DNA from: Yimella lutea
Lineage (GTDB): Bacteria > Actinomycetota > Actinomycetes > Actinomycetales > Dermatophilaceae
DNA: 64,000 bases
Reading direction: 5' to 3'
NCBI RefSeq assembly: GCF_006715095.1
Contig: NZ_VFMO01000001.1
Coordinates: 1,054,001-1,118,000, forward strand
Shown here: positions 1 to 8,192 of the stretch, in pieces
Layout of the letters: every line of letters starts with the position of its first letter
Position numbering within the stretch: the stretch's first letter is position 1
The notes under the pieces: generated by a model
The model's input: the letters and a program-made list of their open reading frames with translations, nothing else
The model's database searches: none
Told to the model about the DNA's origin: nothing
Position numbers and translations under genes: made by a program

Positions 1-930
1 GTGTGCTGCGATTTCGGCGCCGACCCAGCCGATGCGGCGGACGTTGGTGTCGCGGTCCTCGGGGGAGAAGCCGAGTCCCGCGGAGAGTTCGCGGCGCACC
101 TGGTCGCCGTCGAGCAGCGTGACCGACCGGCCGCGGATGATGAGTTCTTCGCGAAGTGCGCGGGCGATGGTCGACTTGCCCGAGCCGGAAAGTCCTGTGA
201 GCAGGATGAATACGCCTGCAGCGGAGGAGGCTTCGTGGTCGCTGATGGTCGACGACGAGTCGGCGTCGAGCGCGCGTTCGAGGAGTTCGCGCCGTTCGGG
301 GTGAGCGTCGAGGTCGACCGGGACGGCGAGGACGCGCAGGTCTTCGCGTTCGCGCGCAGCGGCAATCGCTGATCGGAGAGCGGCGAGCGCGCGGTGTCCC
401 GGCTGGTGGCTCGGCGACATGGGCACGACGAGGAGCGCGCCCGGTTCGGCGAGTTCAGCGATCCGCTCCGAGGCCCCGTCGATCCACCACACGCTGGTCA
501 AGCCCCGCACCGCACCGCTGGTTGAGCCCCGCACCGCACCGCCGGTTGGGCCCTGCGCCGCACCGCTGGTTGAGCCCTGCGAATGAGGAACGAATTCGCA
601 GGTGCCGAAACCAACGGGAGAGTCGACGAGATCCCGACCACCCGTGCTTGCGTTTGCGGCGGGCGTCACCTGGTCTCGATCGCGCTCGGTCGCTAGCGCT
701 CCCTCACTACTCGACCGGCGTTGACCGTACAGCCACGCGAACGGCCGCGAGTCCCCGTCCGCGAACTCGAACTCGCCCTCGACGAACCGAGCAACCACGG
801 CTCCTTCGAGATCGACGACCTCGTCGTCCTGAGCAAAGGAGGGCAACGACACCTCGGACACCGAGCAGAAGCCGTCCCGCACCAACATCAGCTCATCGAG
901 TTCCTCGGCACTCAACCGAACAGCGGTCAC
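1..930 (-). CDS. cysC: Adenylylsulfate (APS) kinase, C-terminus cut off by window edge
   Basis: Phosphorylates APS to PAPS in sulfate activation. Read on the minus strand from GTG at 930, with AAAGGA upstream; 310 codons are in the window and the frame is still open at base 1. Residues 246-253 form the P-loop GLSGSGKS, followed by DGD at about 274-276 and the [10 protein letters not shown] family motif at 285-293. The first ~70 residues resemble the degenerate sulfurylase-like N-domain of some actinobacterial CysC proteins (from memory). Between the two domains, residues ~70-145 are low complexity and encoded by two kinds of repeat DNA, including a four-fold octapeptide like GSTSGAVR. Divergent from cysD, which supports the assignment. 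The kinase domain is certain; the function of the N-domain is not. Confidence 0.9.
   Translation of the reverse strand, partial: MTAVRLSAEELDELMLVRDGFCSVSEVSLPSFAQDDEVVDLEGAVVARFVEGEFEFADGDSRPFAWLYGQRRSSSEGALATERDRDQVTPAANASTGGRDLVDSPVGFGTCEFVPHSQGSTSGAAQGPTGGAVRGSTSGAVRGLTSVWWIDGASERIAELAEPGALLVVPMSPSHQPGHRALAALRSAIAAAREREDLRVLAVPVDLDAHPERRELLERALDADSSSTISDHEASSAAGVFILLTGLSGSGKSTIARALREELIIRGRSVTLLDGDQVRRELSAGLGFSPEDRDTNVRRIGWVGAEIAAH
492..613 (+). repeat. 24-bp tandem repeat ending in a REP-like hairpin, inside cysC
   Basis: Four successive units begin at 492, 516, 540 and 564 with the core CGCTGGTTGAGCCC. The last unit runs into a complete REP-like element (565-613) with hairpin arms CTGCGAAT/ATTCGCAG and the terminal GCCGAAACCA. 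The period is a multiple of three, so cysC stays open and gains an octapeptide repeat. Confidence 0.85.
671..720 (+). repeat. Second REP-like palindrome inside cysC
   Basis: The segment begins TGGTCTCGATCGCGCTCGG and ends CTACTCGACCGGCG, with GAGCG/CGCTC-type arms around CGCTAGCG. It matches in style the short 'GGTCTCGA...TCGACC' repeats common between genes in Nocardioides and Micrococcales genomes (recalled, not searched). Here it is translated as part of the CysC linker. Confidence 0.6.
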
Positions 931-1044
931 GTGGGAAGTCCTTTCGCGGCGGGTCTGCGATGTGGACGCCCCGAGCATCCATCAAAGTTACCGATAACAT
1001 AACGCGAAGTTTTGGAAGCAAAGTCCAGCACCGAGGAGTGAGAC

Positions 1045-1983
1045 GTGACCGTCGATGCCGAGGCCGCCCGCGCCGCCACCGGTTCGCCAAACCGGCTGAC
1101 CGAGCTCGACCTGCTCGAGGCGGAGTCGATCCACATCATCCGAGAGGTCGCTGCGGAGTTCGAGAAGCCGGTGTTGTTGTTCTCCGGTGGCAAGGACTCG
1201 ATCGTCATGCTGCGTTTGGCGGAGAAGGCTTTCTATCCGGCGAAGATCCCGTTCCCGGTGATGCAGGTCGACACCGGTTACGACTTCCCCGAGGTGCTGG
1301 CCACCCGCGACCATTGGGTCGACCGCCTCGGCGTCCGGCTGATCGTCGCCTCGGTCGAGCAGGCGATCGCCGACGGCGTCGTGGTCGACGACGGCAAGAC
1401 CAGTCGCAACCGCCTGCAGATCGGCACGCTGCTCAACGCGATCGAGGAGAACGGCTTCACCGCGGCCTTCGGTGGCGGACGCCGCGACGAGGAGAAGGCC
1501 CGTGCGAAGGAACGCATCTACTCCCACCGTGACGACTTCGGCCAGTGGGACCCCAAGAACCAGCGTCCGGAACTCTGGTCGCTCTACAACGGCCGCATCC
1601 AGCCGGGGGAGCACATGCGCATCTTCCCGCTGTCCAACTGGACCGAACTCGACATCTGGCACTACATCGCCCGCGAGCAGATCGAGATCCCGTCGATCTA
1701 CTTCAGCCACCGGCGCCGCGTGTTCGAGCGCGACGGGATGTTGCTGAGCGAGTCGGAGTTCAACCCGTGCAGTGACGGCGAGACGGCGGCCGAGCGCACC
1801 GTCCGCTTCCGCACCGTCGGCGACCTGACACTGACCGGGTGTGTCGAGAGCGCGGCGTCCACGCTGGACGAGGTGATCGAGGAGGTCGCGATCGCGCGCG
1901 TCACCGAGCGTGGCGCCACCCGGGGAGACGACCGCTTCTCCGAGGCTGCGATGGAAGACCGCAAGAAAGAGGGCTACTTCTGA
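1045..1983 (+). CDS. cysD: Sulfate adenylyltransferase subunit 2
   Basis: Catalytic subunit of ATP sulfurylase (sulfate + ATP to APS), cytoplasmic, working with the CysN GTPase. The 312 residues match the family length. The PP-loop SGGKDS lies at 47-52, followed by family motifs QVDTGYDFPEV, GGGRRDEEKARAKER and the C-terminal DRKKEGYF. GTG start at 1045. The gene is divergent from cysC and overlaps cysN by one base (TGATG), so the pair is probably translationally coupled. Confidence 0.97.
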   Translation: MTVDAEAARAATGSPNRLTELDLLEAESIHIIREVAAEFEKPVLLFSGGKDSIVMLRLAEKAFYPAKIPFPVMQVDTGYDFPEVLATRDHWVDRLGVRLIVASVEQAIADGVVVDDGKTSRNRLQIGTLLNAIEENGFTAAFGGGRRDEEKARAKERIYSHRDDFGQWDPKNQRPELWSLYNGRIQPGEHMRIFPLSNWTELDIWHYIAREQIEIPSIYFSHRRRVFERDGMLLSESEFNPCSDGETAAERTVRFRTVGDLTLTGCVESAASTLDEVIEEVAIARVTERGATRGDDRFSEAAMEDRKKEGYF

Positions 1984-3221
1984 TGGATCTGCTTCGTTTC
2001 GCGACGGCCGGCTCGGTGGACGACGGCAAGTCGACGCTCATCGGACGCCTGCTGCTCGACTCCAAGGCGATCTTCGAGGATCAGCTCGAAGCGGTCGAAC
2101 ACACTTCTCGCACCAAGGGATACGACTACACCGATCTCGCGCTCCTGACCGACGGACTGCGGTCGGAACGTGAGCAGGGCATCACGATCGACGTGGCCTA
2201 CCGCTATTTCGCGACGCCGAAGCGCAAGTTCATCATCGCCGACACCCCGGGGCACGTGGAGTACACGCGCAACATGGTGACCGGTGCGTCGACGGCCGAC
2301 CTCGGCCTCGTGCTGGTCGACGCGCGGCAGGGGTTGACCGAACAGTCGCGCCGGCACGCGGTGCTGCTGTCGCTGCTGCGGGTGCCGCATGTCGTGCTGG
2401 CGGTCAACAAGATGGACCTCGTCGACTTCGACCAGGCCACTTTCGACCGCATCGACGAGGAGTTCACGGCCTTCGCGGCCAAGCTCGACGTGCCGGGCAT
2501 CCGGGTGATTCCGGTGTCGGCGTTGCAGGGCGACAACGTCGTCGACCGTTCGGCGAACATGCCCTGGTACGAGGGTCCGGCGCTGCTGGAGTACCTCGAG
2601 TCGGTCGAGGTGCTGCACGAATCTCGTGACGCCGCAAGGCTACCCGTGCAATACGTGATCCGTCCGAAGTCCGACGAACACCACGACTACCGGGGCTACG
2701 CCGGACGCGTCACGGGCGGCACCTTCCGGGTGGGCGACGAGGTCGTGGTGCTGCCGAGCGGGCAGCGCAGCACCGTCGAGGCGATCGACCTGTTCGACAA
2801 GTCGCTGGCCGAAGCACCCGACCGACTGTCGGTCACGCTCCGTCTGGCCGACGACGTCGACGTCTCCCGCGGTGACGTGATCGCGCCCGTCGGCGACGCG
2901 CCTCAGGTGGTCAAGGACGTGTCCGCGACCGTCTGTTGGATGGCCCCGGAGCCGCTGCGGGTGGGTCAGAAGCTGGCTTTCAAGCACACGACGCGCACCG
3001 GGCGGGCCATCGTCCGAGGCCTTGCCCACCAGCTCGACGTCAACACGCTCGAGCCGGTTGGCTCTCCGGAGGCGTTGCAGCTCAACGAGATCGGCGAGGT
3101 GTCGCTGCGGCTGTCGCAGCAACTGGTCACCGATACGTATATCGACAACCGCACCACCGGGTCGTTCATCCTGATCGACCAAGCCAGTGGTGTGACGGTG
3201 GGCGCCGGCCTCATCGGGTGA
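1983..3221 (+). CDS. cysN: Sulfate adenylyltransferase subunit 1 (GTPase)
   Basis: EF-Tu-like GTPase that drives APS synthesis by CysD. ATG at 1983 overlaps the cysD stop; 412 residues. G1 GSVDDGKS at 10-17, G3 DTPGH at 87-91 and G4 NKMD at 142-145 are intact, followed by translation-factor beta-barrel domains. Unlike the CysNC fusions of some bacteria there is no C-terminal kinase; that activity is the separate divergent cysC. A longer in-frame upstream reading inside cysD is possible but lacks a rationale. Confidence 0.96.
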   Translation: MDLLRFATAGSVDDGKSTLIGRLLLDSKAIFEDQLEAVEHTSRTKGYDYTDLALLTDGLRSEREQGITIDVAYRYFATPKRKFIIADTPGHVEYTRNMVTGASTADLGLVLVDARQGLTEQSRRHAVLLSLLRVPHVVLAVNKMDLVDFDQATFDRIDEEFTAFAAKLDVPGIRVIPVSALQGDNVVDRSANMPWYEGPALLEYLESVEVLHESRDAARLPVQYVIRPKSDEHHDYRGYAGRVTGGTFRVGDEVVVLPSGQRSTVEAIDLFDKSLAEAPDRLSVTLRLADDVDVSRGDVIAPVGDAPQVVKDVSATVCWMAPEPLRVGQKLAFKHTTRTGRAIVRGLAHQLDVNTLEPVGSPEALQLNEIGEVSLRLSQQLVTDTYIDNRTTGSFILIDQASGVTVGAGLIG

Positions 3222-3339
3222 GGTTGCGTACGCGGCCGGGCAGGACGGGGCCGGCGGCAGGTCGCTCGCCGGAAGGCGTCTCGGCCGACCTGGTCTTGAG
3301 CCGCGTGGCTTTGCGCGATGGATTGTGGCGCTAGCAGGC

Positions 3340-4019
3340 GTCTCGTATTGAATACGACGGCGGCGGGCACGTTAATCTACTGGCCGGTACGAATGCGCTC
3401 GAGTCCTTCGGTCCGGCGCGCTGGGCATGCCCGCCTCAAGCCTCTACCGCTTTTCGCCGACCATGCCGCGCTGATGACAGAGTTGCGCGTCAACGCCTAT
3501 GCCGGGCTGTGCGAGCAGTTGGTGGGCGGAGGCGACGCCGCCAATCCACGCGACCGTCGGTCCCAGTTCCGTTCGATGGCACGGTCTTTCCGGCGATGGT
3601 CATTGAGTAAGCCGGACGAGTTCGGCCTGCTCTACAACTCGCCCGCACCCGGTGAGGACAACTGGTCGGGACCGGTATTCGTGGAGCGTGCGCGGGCAGG
3701 AACGATCGTCGGCAGCGTGATCGAGAAGGCGCTCGCGACCGGTCAACTCGTGCCGACGACGCGCGGCGTCGAACTCCGCAAGACACCCGATTTGGTCGAC
3801 GCCGACGGTAAAACGCTGACCTCGGCGGCGGTGTCGGTCACGATGGTCGGTTGGGCAGCGCTGGTCGGCCAGCTCTGCTTGGAAGCGCGGCGGGCCACGA
3901 TGGTCGAAGACCCTGCGATCCAATTCGAGCAATACCTCGACGCCGTCACTGCCGCATGGGTTTCCTCCCGCCGCCTCGGCTCAGCGTCGCCGGTTGAGCC
4001 GACCTTCCCAGCTGGTTGA
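3340..4019 (+). pseudogene. Broken TetR/AcrR-family regulator (WHG-type C-domain)
   Basis: From about 3462 the frame encodes FADHAALMTELRVNAYAGL and RSMARSFRRWSLSKPDEFGL, typical of the C-terminal ligand domain (WHG group) of TetR regulators, through 4019. The preceding DNA-binding part is scrambled. GMPASSLYR, the expected recognition-helix end, is read in another frame (3424-3453), and ALESFG in a third (3391-3410), with the intervening helix missing. One base lost in the TTTT run near 3452 plus an upstream deletion would explain it. The last codons derive from the GGTTGAGCC repeat. Probably a decayed gene; sequencing error could explain one of the shifts but not all. Confidence 0.6.
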
Positions 4020-4038
4020 GTCGATCGGAAGCTCAACG
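3990..4038 (+). repeat. Degenerate GGTTGAGCC repeat arms
   Basis: Two arms (GGTTGAGCC at 3992-4000 and GCTGGTTGAG at 4011-4020) followed by an inverted CTCAACGG at about 4032-4039. It sits in the junction between the converging TetR remnant and sortase gene and looks like a relic of the REP-like family seen intact at 61.8 kb. Confidence 0.5.
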
Positions 4039-4647
4039 GTGTGACACCGGGCTCGCCCAGGCGACGAAGTTGCCGGCGAGGTGCCCCTCGCGGACCGGGG
4101 AGTCGGGGTCGCAGGTGATCAACGCGAGCACTCGCTCGTCGGTGTCGCCCCACACTGACGGGTCGCTGGTGAGTTCCTGTTTGTCGACCTGCCGGGTGCG
4201 GGTGACCGCGAACTGGGTGACCTCACCCGTCCGCGCCGTGACCGCGACCAGATCGCCAACTCGCAGCGACGGCAGGCGGTGGAAAACATCGGGGCCGGAA
4301 TAGGTGACGTGGCCGGCGATCACGCAGATGCCGGGTCGGCCGGGGGCGACCGACCCGGTGTACCACTGCACGGTGTTCGCCGGCGGCACCATCTGCCCCT
4401 CGGAGTTGAGGCCGAGAGCGGCCACCGGTTCGTCGAGTTGAATCGCTGGAATGACCAGCCGCGCGGGCACTCCAGTGCCGTCCGGCCCGGCTCCGGAGGC
4501 GCCGGACGACGACGCGTCCGGGGTCGACACCGGAGGTGGCGACGCGGCACCGCCGCCGGACTCCGGTGTCCCCCAACGCCATAGTGCGCCGGCCGCGCTC
4601 AGCCCGCAGGCGAGTGCGAGCAGGTCGCGACGGGTGGCCGACGGCAA
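4033..4647 (-). CDS. Class F sortase
   Basis: Membrane-anchored cysteine transpeptidase-like protein, 204 residues. One hydrophobic N-terminal segment (about 8-24) is followed by a Pro/Ser/Gly-rich stalk to about residue 60, then the sortase barrel. Catalytic His113 lies in AGHVTY and Cys179 in ALITCD; Arg186 is a candidate third residue. Class F enzymes are typical of actinobacteria and substrates are usually unknown. It is last in a minus-strand run after the deacetylase (6-bp gap), suggesting attachment or processing of a surface component made by the same locus; that link is inference. Confidence 0.85.
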   Translation of the reverse strand: MPSATRRDLLALACGLSAAGALWRWGTPESGGGAASPPPVSTPDASSSGASGAGPDGTGVPARLVIPAIQLDEPVAALGLNSEGQMVPPANTVQWYTGSVAPGRPGICVIAGHVTYSGPDVFHRLPSLRVGDLVAVTARTGEVTQFAVTRTRQVDKQELTSDPSVWGDTDERVLALITCDPDSPVREGHLAGNFVAWASPVSHR

Positions 4648-4653
4648 GGGCTG

Positions 4654-5439
4654 TTACCTGCGCGTGGCGCGAGTCGGCTCGACGACCTGCACCCACGACT
4701 GGTCGTTGACGGTCGACGGGCCGTCCGCCGGCACGACGACGCCGAACCGGAAACCCCTCGCCTTCAGCTTGGTGACCGCGGCGTCGAGGAAACGCACCTG
4801 CCGCGCACCGCAGTCGAGCACGTCGTTGCCGTCGTGCAACAGGATGAGCGCCTGGTCGACCGCGTTGCCGACGACGTACTCGACAACCCCGCGCCGGCCC
4901 GGGCATTCGAAGTCGCCCGGGTCGGACGTCGCCCAGTGCCACATCACGCCGCCCCACATCTGCTCGCGTCGGATCACGGCGTTGCCGGAGTCGGTTTCGA
5001 CCCCGAACGGGTACCGGAACAGCACCGGCTTTACCCCGGTAACCGACTGGATCACCGCATTGGTGCTGGTGATTTCGGTGTCGGCTTGCTCGGGCGTGAG
5101 CGAGGTGAAGTTGGGGTGACTGTAGCTGTGGTTGCCGATCGTGTGGCCCTCCCTGGCTACTCGGCGGGCGAGGGCCGGGTTGGCCGCGACGTGCGAACCC
5201 TGCATGAAGAAGGTCGCCTTCACGTTGTGTTTCGCCAGGACCCGCAGCACCTGCGGGGTCAGCGCGCTCGGGCCATCGTCGAAGGTCAGCGCGACGATCG
5301 GTCGGGTGCTGGTCGGAGTGCCACGATGGGCCGGGGTGCCGGCGCGCGACGGGTTGGCTTCGGCGACCGGCGCGCACGCCAGCGCCGACAGCGCGACTGC
5401 GGCGACTGCCGCAGTCGACGCCCGCCGGCGGGTGATCAC
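4654..5439 (-). CDS. Secreted polysaccharide deacetylase (CE4/NodB domain)
   Basis: Removes N-acetyl groups from an extracellular or wall glycan. 261 residues with an N-terminal export signal (positive RRR, then a hydrophobic stretch, residues 1-28). NodB motifs are clear: TFDDGP at 52-57 (catalytic base and metal Asp) and HSYSH at 104-108 (metal His), then FRYPFG and, near the C-terminus, LLHDG. GTG start at 5439 overlaps the stop of the upstream 52-codon gene by four bases. The context recalls the PgaB role in poly-N-acetylglucosamine systems, though the substrate cannot be read from sequence. Confidence 0.93.
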   Translation of the reverse strand: MITRRRASTAAVAAVALSALACAPVAEANPSRAGTPAHRGTPTSTRPIVALTFDDGPSALTPQVLRVLAKHNVKATFFMQGSHVAANPALARRVAREGHTIGNHSYSHPNFTSLTPEQADTEITSTNAVIQSVTGVKPVLFRYPFGVETDSGNAVIRREQMWGGVMWHWATSDPGDFECPGRRGVVEYVVGNAVDQALILLHDGNDVLDCGARQVRFLDAAVTKLKARGFRFGVVVPADGPSTVNDQSWVQVVEPTRATRR

Positions 5440-5594
5440 TTGCTCAAGCCGTTCAAGCCGCGGCGCACGATGCGGGTGAGCACGAACAAGGTGAACAGCA
5501 GGGTGACGACGAGCAGTATGTAGTGGATCGTGGTCATTGCGCTCGCGGCGACCAGGCCGGTGCCGACGACCGGGCCTTTGGGCGGTTGGTACAT
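5436..5594 (-). CDS. Small single- or double-span membrane protein (PgaD-like position)
   Basis: A 52-codon gene. ATG at 5594 follows a purine-rich AAGGAGAT site with good spacing. The product starts MYQPPKGPVVG, has a hydrophobic stretch from about residue 11 to 40 (IHYILLVVTLLFTLFVL core), and ends in a basic tail. It sits between the processive glycosyltransferase and the deacetylase and overlaps the latter by GTGA. Small membrane subunits in this position (PgaD, BcsB-type partners) activate GT2 synthases; by analogy this is probably an accessory subunit. No recognised family. Confidence 0.75.
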   Translation of the reverse strand: MYQPPKGPVVGTGLVAASAMTTIHYILLVVTLLFTLFVLTRIVRRGLNGLSK

Positions 5595-5635
5595 GGAAAT
5601 CTCCTTGAATCAGTTGTGAATTGGGAAAGTGGTGG

Positions 5636-6832
5636 TTACCAAACTTGCTGCGAGGAACGCAGACTCTTGAAGATCGAGACCGAGGTGCAGGTCTCGAGGA
5701 ACATTCCGTACACGTCCTCGACGAGGACGGTGCCGGCGATGGTGAGGTCGACCCAGGTGCGACCGGGCACCCGCCAGGCCGAGCTGACCCGCTCGACCCA
5801 CATCACGGCAAGCGGCACTAGGCCGAGCAGCGAGAAGGCGAACCCGGTCGCGAGCACGAGGATCAGCACGACGTAGAACACCCAGAGCAGTCGCATCGTG
5901 AGACCGAACCCGAACAGCATGTAGGCCAATAGGTCGCGTCGGGTGGCCGGCGTCCAGCCGCGCTTGCGGCATTCGTCGACCCCGCCGCGTCCCCAACGCT
6001 GTCGTTGTTGCCATAACTCCTTGAAGGTGTCGGGGGTGTCGGTCAGCACGGTCGCGCCCGGCGCGGCCCGCACCTCGTACCCGAGGGTCTTCAGGTCGAG
6101 AGTGAGCCCGTAGTCCTCGATGAGGCTATGCTCGTCCCACGGCCCGGGCCGGTCGAATTCGGCTACAACGTAACGCAATACGCTTCCGCGGTACAGCGAA
6201 GCGGCGCCGGATGCCACCTGCACGCGCCAGCCGCGCAACTCGCGGGTGTCGTCGTAGCGGGCGTATTCCAGCCGCTGCAACCGCCACGCGAGCCCTGTGC
6301 TGTCCTTGGCCCAGTAGCGGGCGCAGACGGCGGCGCGGCGGCGTCCGTCGAGCAGCCCGACGAGCAGGTGTTCGAGAGTGTCGTTTGCCAGCGTGGTGTC
6401 GGCGTCCATCGTCAGCACGAAGTCTGCGTCCTGCCCGTGTGCGAGCCACGCCTGGTTCATCGCGCCCGACTTGCGGGCGCGGTTGTCGACGGTCTCCATG
6501 ACGGTTACGGGGTAGCGCGCGGCGATCGCCGCGGTGTCGTCGGTGCAGTTGTCGCAGGCGACGACGACCTGGGTGGGGGGCAGGCTCTGCTGGAGCACCG
6601 ACTCGATGGTGTCGGCGATCTGCTCGGACTCGTTGTGCGCGGGCACAATCACCAGCACGCGCAGCCCCGACAACTCCTGCGGCGACGCAGGCGAGGAATG
6701 GCTCGCCAGCGGTACCGCTCGCCCCGCGGCCAGGTGTCGTGGACGGCGCAGGTGCCTGGGCCCGCACGGGTTCGTTGGTGACCGCGACGCACCGTTTCCG
6801 CTGGTCACGGCGGTGTCGTAAGTGTGGTTCAT
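5636..6832 (-). CDS. Membrane GT2 glycosyltransferase, processive-synthase type
   Basis: Likely polymerises a surface polysaccharide from a nucleotide sugar at the inner face of the membrane. 398 residues from ATG at 6832. It has a GT-A domain opening VIVPAHNE, the metal-binding DADTTL motif, the acceptor-site ED in LIEDYG and QQRQRW (the QxxRW signature of processive GT2 enzymes), then about three C-terminal membrane segments. The frame is open further upstream to 7117, but that region forms perfect hairpins and a promoter lies at ~7190, so I read it as untranslated leader. Together with the small membrane protein and deacetylase it resembles a pgaCD/icaAD-like synthase. Confidence 0.88.
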   Translation of the reverse strand: MNHTYDTAVTSGNGASRSPTNPCGPRHLRRPRHLAAGRAVPLASHSSPASPQELSGLRVLVIVPAHNESEQIADTIESVLQQSLPPTQVVVACDNCTDDTAAIAARYPVTVMETVDNRARKSGAMNQAWLAHGQDADFVLTMDADTTLANDTLEHLLVGLLDGRRRAAVCARYWAKDSTGLAWRLQRLEYARYDDTRELRGWRVQVASGAASLYRGSVLRYVVAEFDRPGPWDEHSLIEDYGLTLDLKTLGYEVRAAPGATVLTDTPDTFKELWQQRQRWGRGGVDECRKRGWTPATRRDLLAYMLFGFGLTMRLLWVFYVVLILVLATGFAFSLLGLVPLAVMWVERVSSAWRVPGRTWVDLTIAGTVLVEDVYGMFLETCTSVSIFKSLRSSQQVW

Positions 6833-7168
6833 GACGTGTCGAAGCCCCCGGCCCGGCGCGGCACCTGGCCGCGGTCGTTCAAGTGCCCGGCCACACCTGT
6901 CGGGTGGCCGGACGCGGAATGTCTGGAAGGTGGCAGCGCATGCCGTCGCAGACCCGTTGCGTGGACGCAACGGGTTGACAGATACGAACAACGATCGGGT
7001 CGAACCCGCGGCGCCCGAAGGGCTCACGATGATCGGCAGCTGACCTAACGCCTCAGGAACGGACGAGCGAGCATTCTCGGCGTACGGTGTTCCGGCCGGG
7101 TGGCTGCCGCAGACCAAGCGGCGGATTCAGCGATAACTGCGGTGCAGTGGCATCGCCGGGGTCTGGTT
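6833..7168 (-). promoter_or_regulatory. Long structured 5' leader of the glycosyltransferase operon
   Basis: About 335 nt between the predicted start of transcription and the GT2 start codon. It contains several strong stems: a perfect 10-bp stem with TGGA/TCCA loop (6952-6961 with 6966-6975), GCCC/GGGC with a TTC loop (~7016-7026), CGGGT/ACCCG with a 3-nt loop (~6996-7008), and CGGCCAC/GTGGCCG (~6891-6912). Unrecognised; candidate cis-regulatory RNA. Confidence 0.45.
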
Positions 7169-7174
7169 GCGTAC

Positions 7175-7204
7175 ACAATACGCACAGACTTCCCAGCGGT
7201 GCAA
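7175..7204 (-). promoter_or_regulatory. Predicted sigma-70-type promoter for the GT2-deacetylase-sortase operon
   Basis: On the minus strand, TTGCAC (7204-7199) and TATTGT (7180-7175) are separated by 18 bp. This would start transcription near 7168, just downstream of the ATP-grasp gene's stop. Confidence 0.45.
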
Positions 7205-7208
7205 ACCT

Positions 7209-8192
7209 CTAGCTCGTCCCTGGACGCTGGGTCGGTTCGGCGGGTGCCCATCCCAGGGCGCGGTCGAGCAATTCGGGCACGGCCTCACTGCTCAGGCCGA
7301 CCCGGGCGCGCACCTTGACGACGTACGCGACGCCGTCCTCGCCGACCCGCACTGTCACTTCGGACGGTCCAATGAGGCCGACAGCGCGGATCGACGCGAC
7401 GGCGACACGGCCGACCTCGGAGGCGTCGGCGCCAGTGACGCGGTGCAGCCGGAAGGTCTGACCGCCGGCGGTGCCGGGCTCGGCGGAGCGTTGGAGGACG
7501 ACGAGCAGCGGGCTGCCGTCGTGCTTGTTGCGCGGACGGTATAGCACCACCCGGTACTCGGTGCCGGGCACGAACCGCTGCAGCATGAAGCCGGACGCGG
7601 GCTCGAGGTCTTCGAGTTCGCTTGGGTCGTGCGCGACCACGAGCGCCCCGCGCGAGCCGTTCTCCTCGCGCGGGCGCACGATCACCGGACCGCCGAGGGC
7701 GTCGAATACGGCTGTGCTGTCGGAGAATTCACTGGCCGCACCAGTGGGTGGGGTCGGCACGCTCCGGGCCTGCAGTTGCCAGGTGGTGAAGAGCTGGTCA
7801 TTGGCGATGGCGGCCGGCCCGGGGCCCGCCACCACGATATCGACGCCGGGGCCGAAGCCGGCTCGAGCGGCGGCCAGGTCGGGCAGTTCGGCGCTGCGGG
7901 TTGGAACCACGACCGTGACGCGTTCCTCCTCGATGATGCGGCGCAGCACGCCGAGTCGCTCCTTGTCGCGGATCTCGGGCACTTGGTGCACGGCGTCGAC
8001 ACCATAGAGCCAGACGGGTTCGGAGTCGACGCCAATGACGGAAACGCCGCGGTGCACGAGCTGCCGCACGACCGACAGGCCAACTGGGCGTGAGACGCCG
8101 GTGACGAGCACACGCAATTGGCCTCGCGCGTCGGCGCTGCCGGTGCCGGCCGCGTGTTCACCCGCCGGCGCGGGATTCTCGGTTGTCGTCAT
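7209..8192 (-). CDS. ATP-grasp domain protein (carbamoyl-phosphate synthase-like)
   Basis: 327 residues from ATG at 8192 with GGGGGAAAG upstream. After a ~25-residue polar tail comes a pre-ATP-grasp Rossmann-type fold (VLVTGVSRPVGLSVVRQL) and then an ATP-grasp core (GGPVIVRPREENGSRG, a lysine-replaced variant of the usual nucleotide loop; MLQRFVPGTEYRV; later GPSEVTVRV). Members ligate a carboxylate to an amine or thiol, but nothing here fixes the substrate. The usual ExN metal pair near the end is unclear, so activity may be altered. Transcribed alone. Confidence 0.7.
   Translation of the reverse strand: MTTTENPAPAGEHAAGTGSADARGQLRVLVTGVSRPVGLSVVRQLVHRGVSVIGVDSEPVWLYGVDAVHQVPEIRDKERLGVLRRIIEEERVTVVVPTRSAELPDLAAARAGFGPGVDIVVAGPGPAAIANDQLFTTWQLQARSVPTPPTGAASEFSDSTAVFDALGGPVIVRPREENGSRGALVVAHDPSELEDLEPASGFMLQRFVPGTEYRVVLYRPRNKHDGSPLLVVLQRSAEPGTAGGQTFRLHRVTGADASEVGRVAVASIRAVGLIGPSEVTVRVGEDGVAYVVKVRARVGLSSEAVPELLDRALGWAPAEPTQRPGTS

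Noticed and set aside
952..1044. GTTACCGATAAC as a regulator site between cysC and cysD
   Set aside because: A short GTTA/TAAC dyad only; no second copy in the window and no known consensus I can name.
7182..7213. GCACAG ... GCAAACC resembling the c-di-GMP-I riboswitch core
   Set aside because: The spacing is wrong (14 extra bases between the boxes), and the match is on the strand opposite to both flanking genes.
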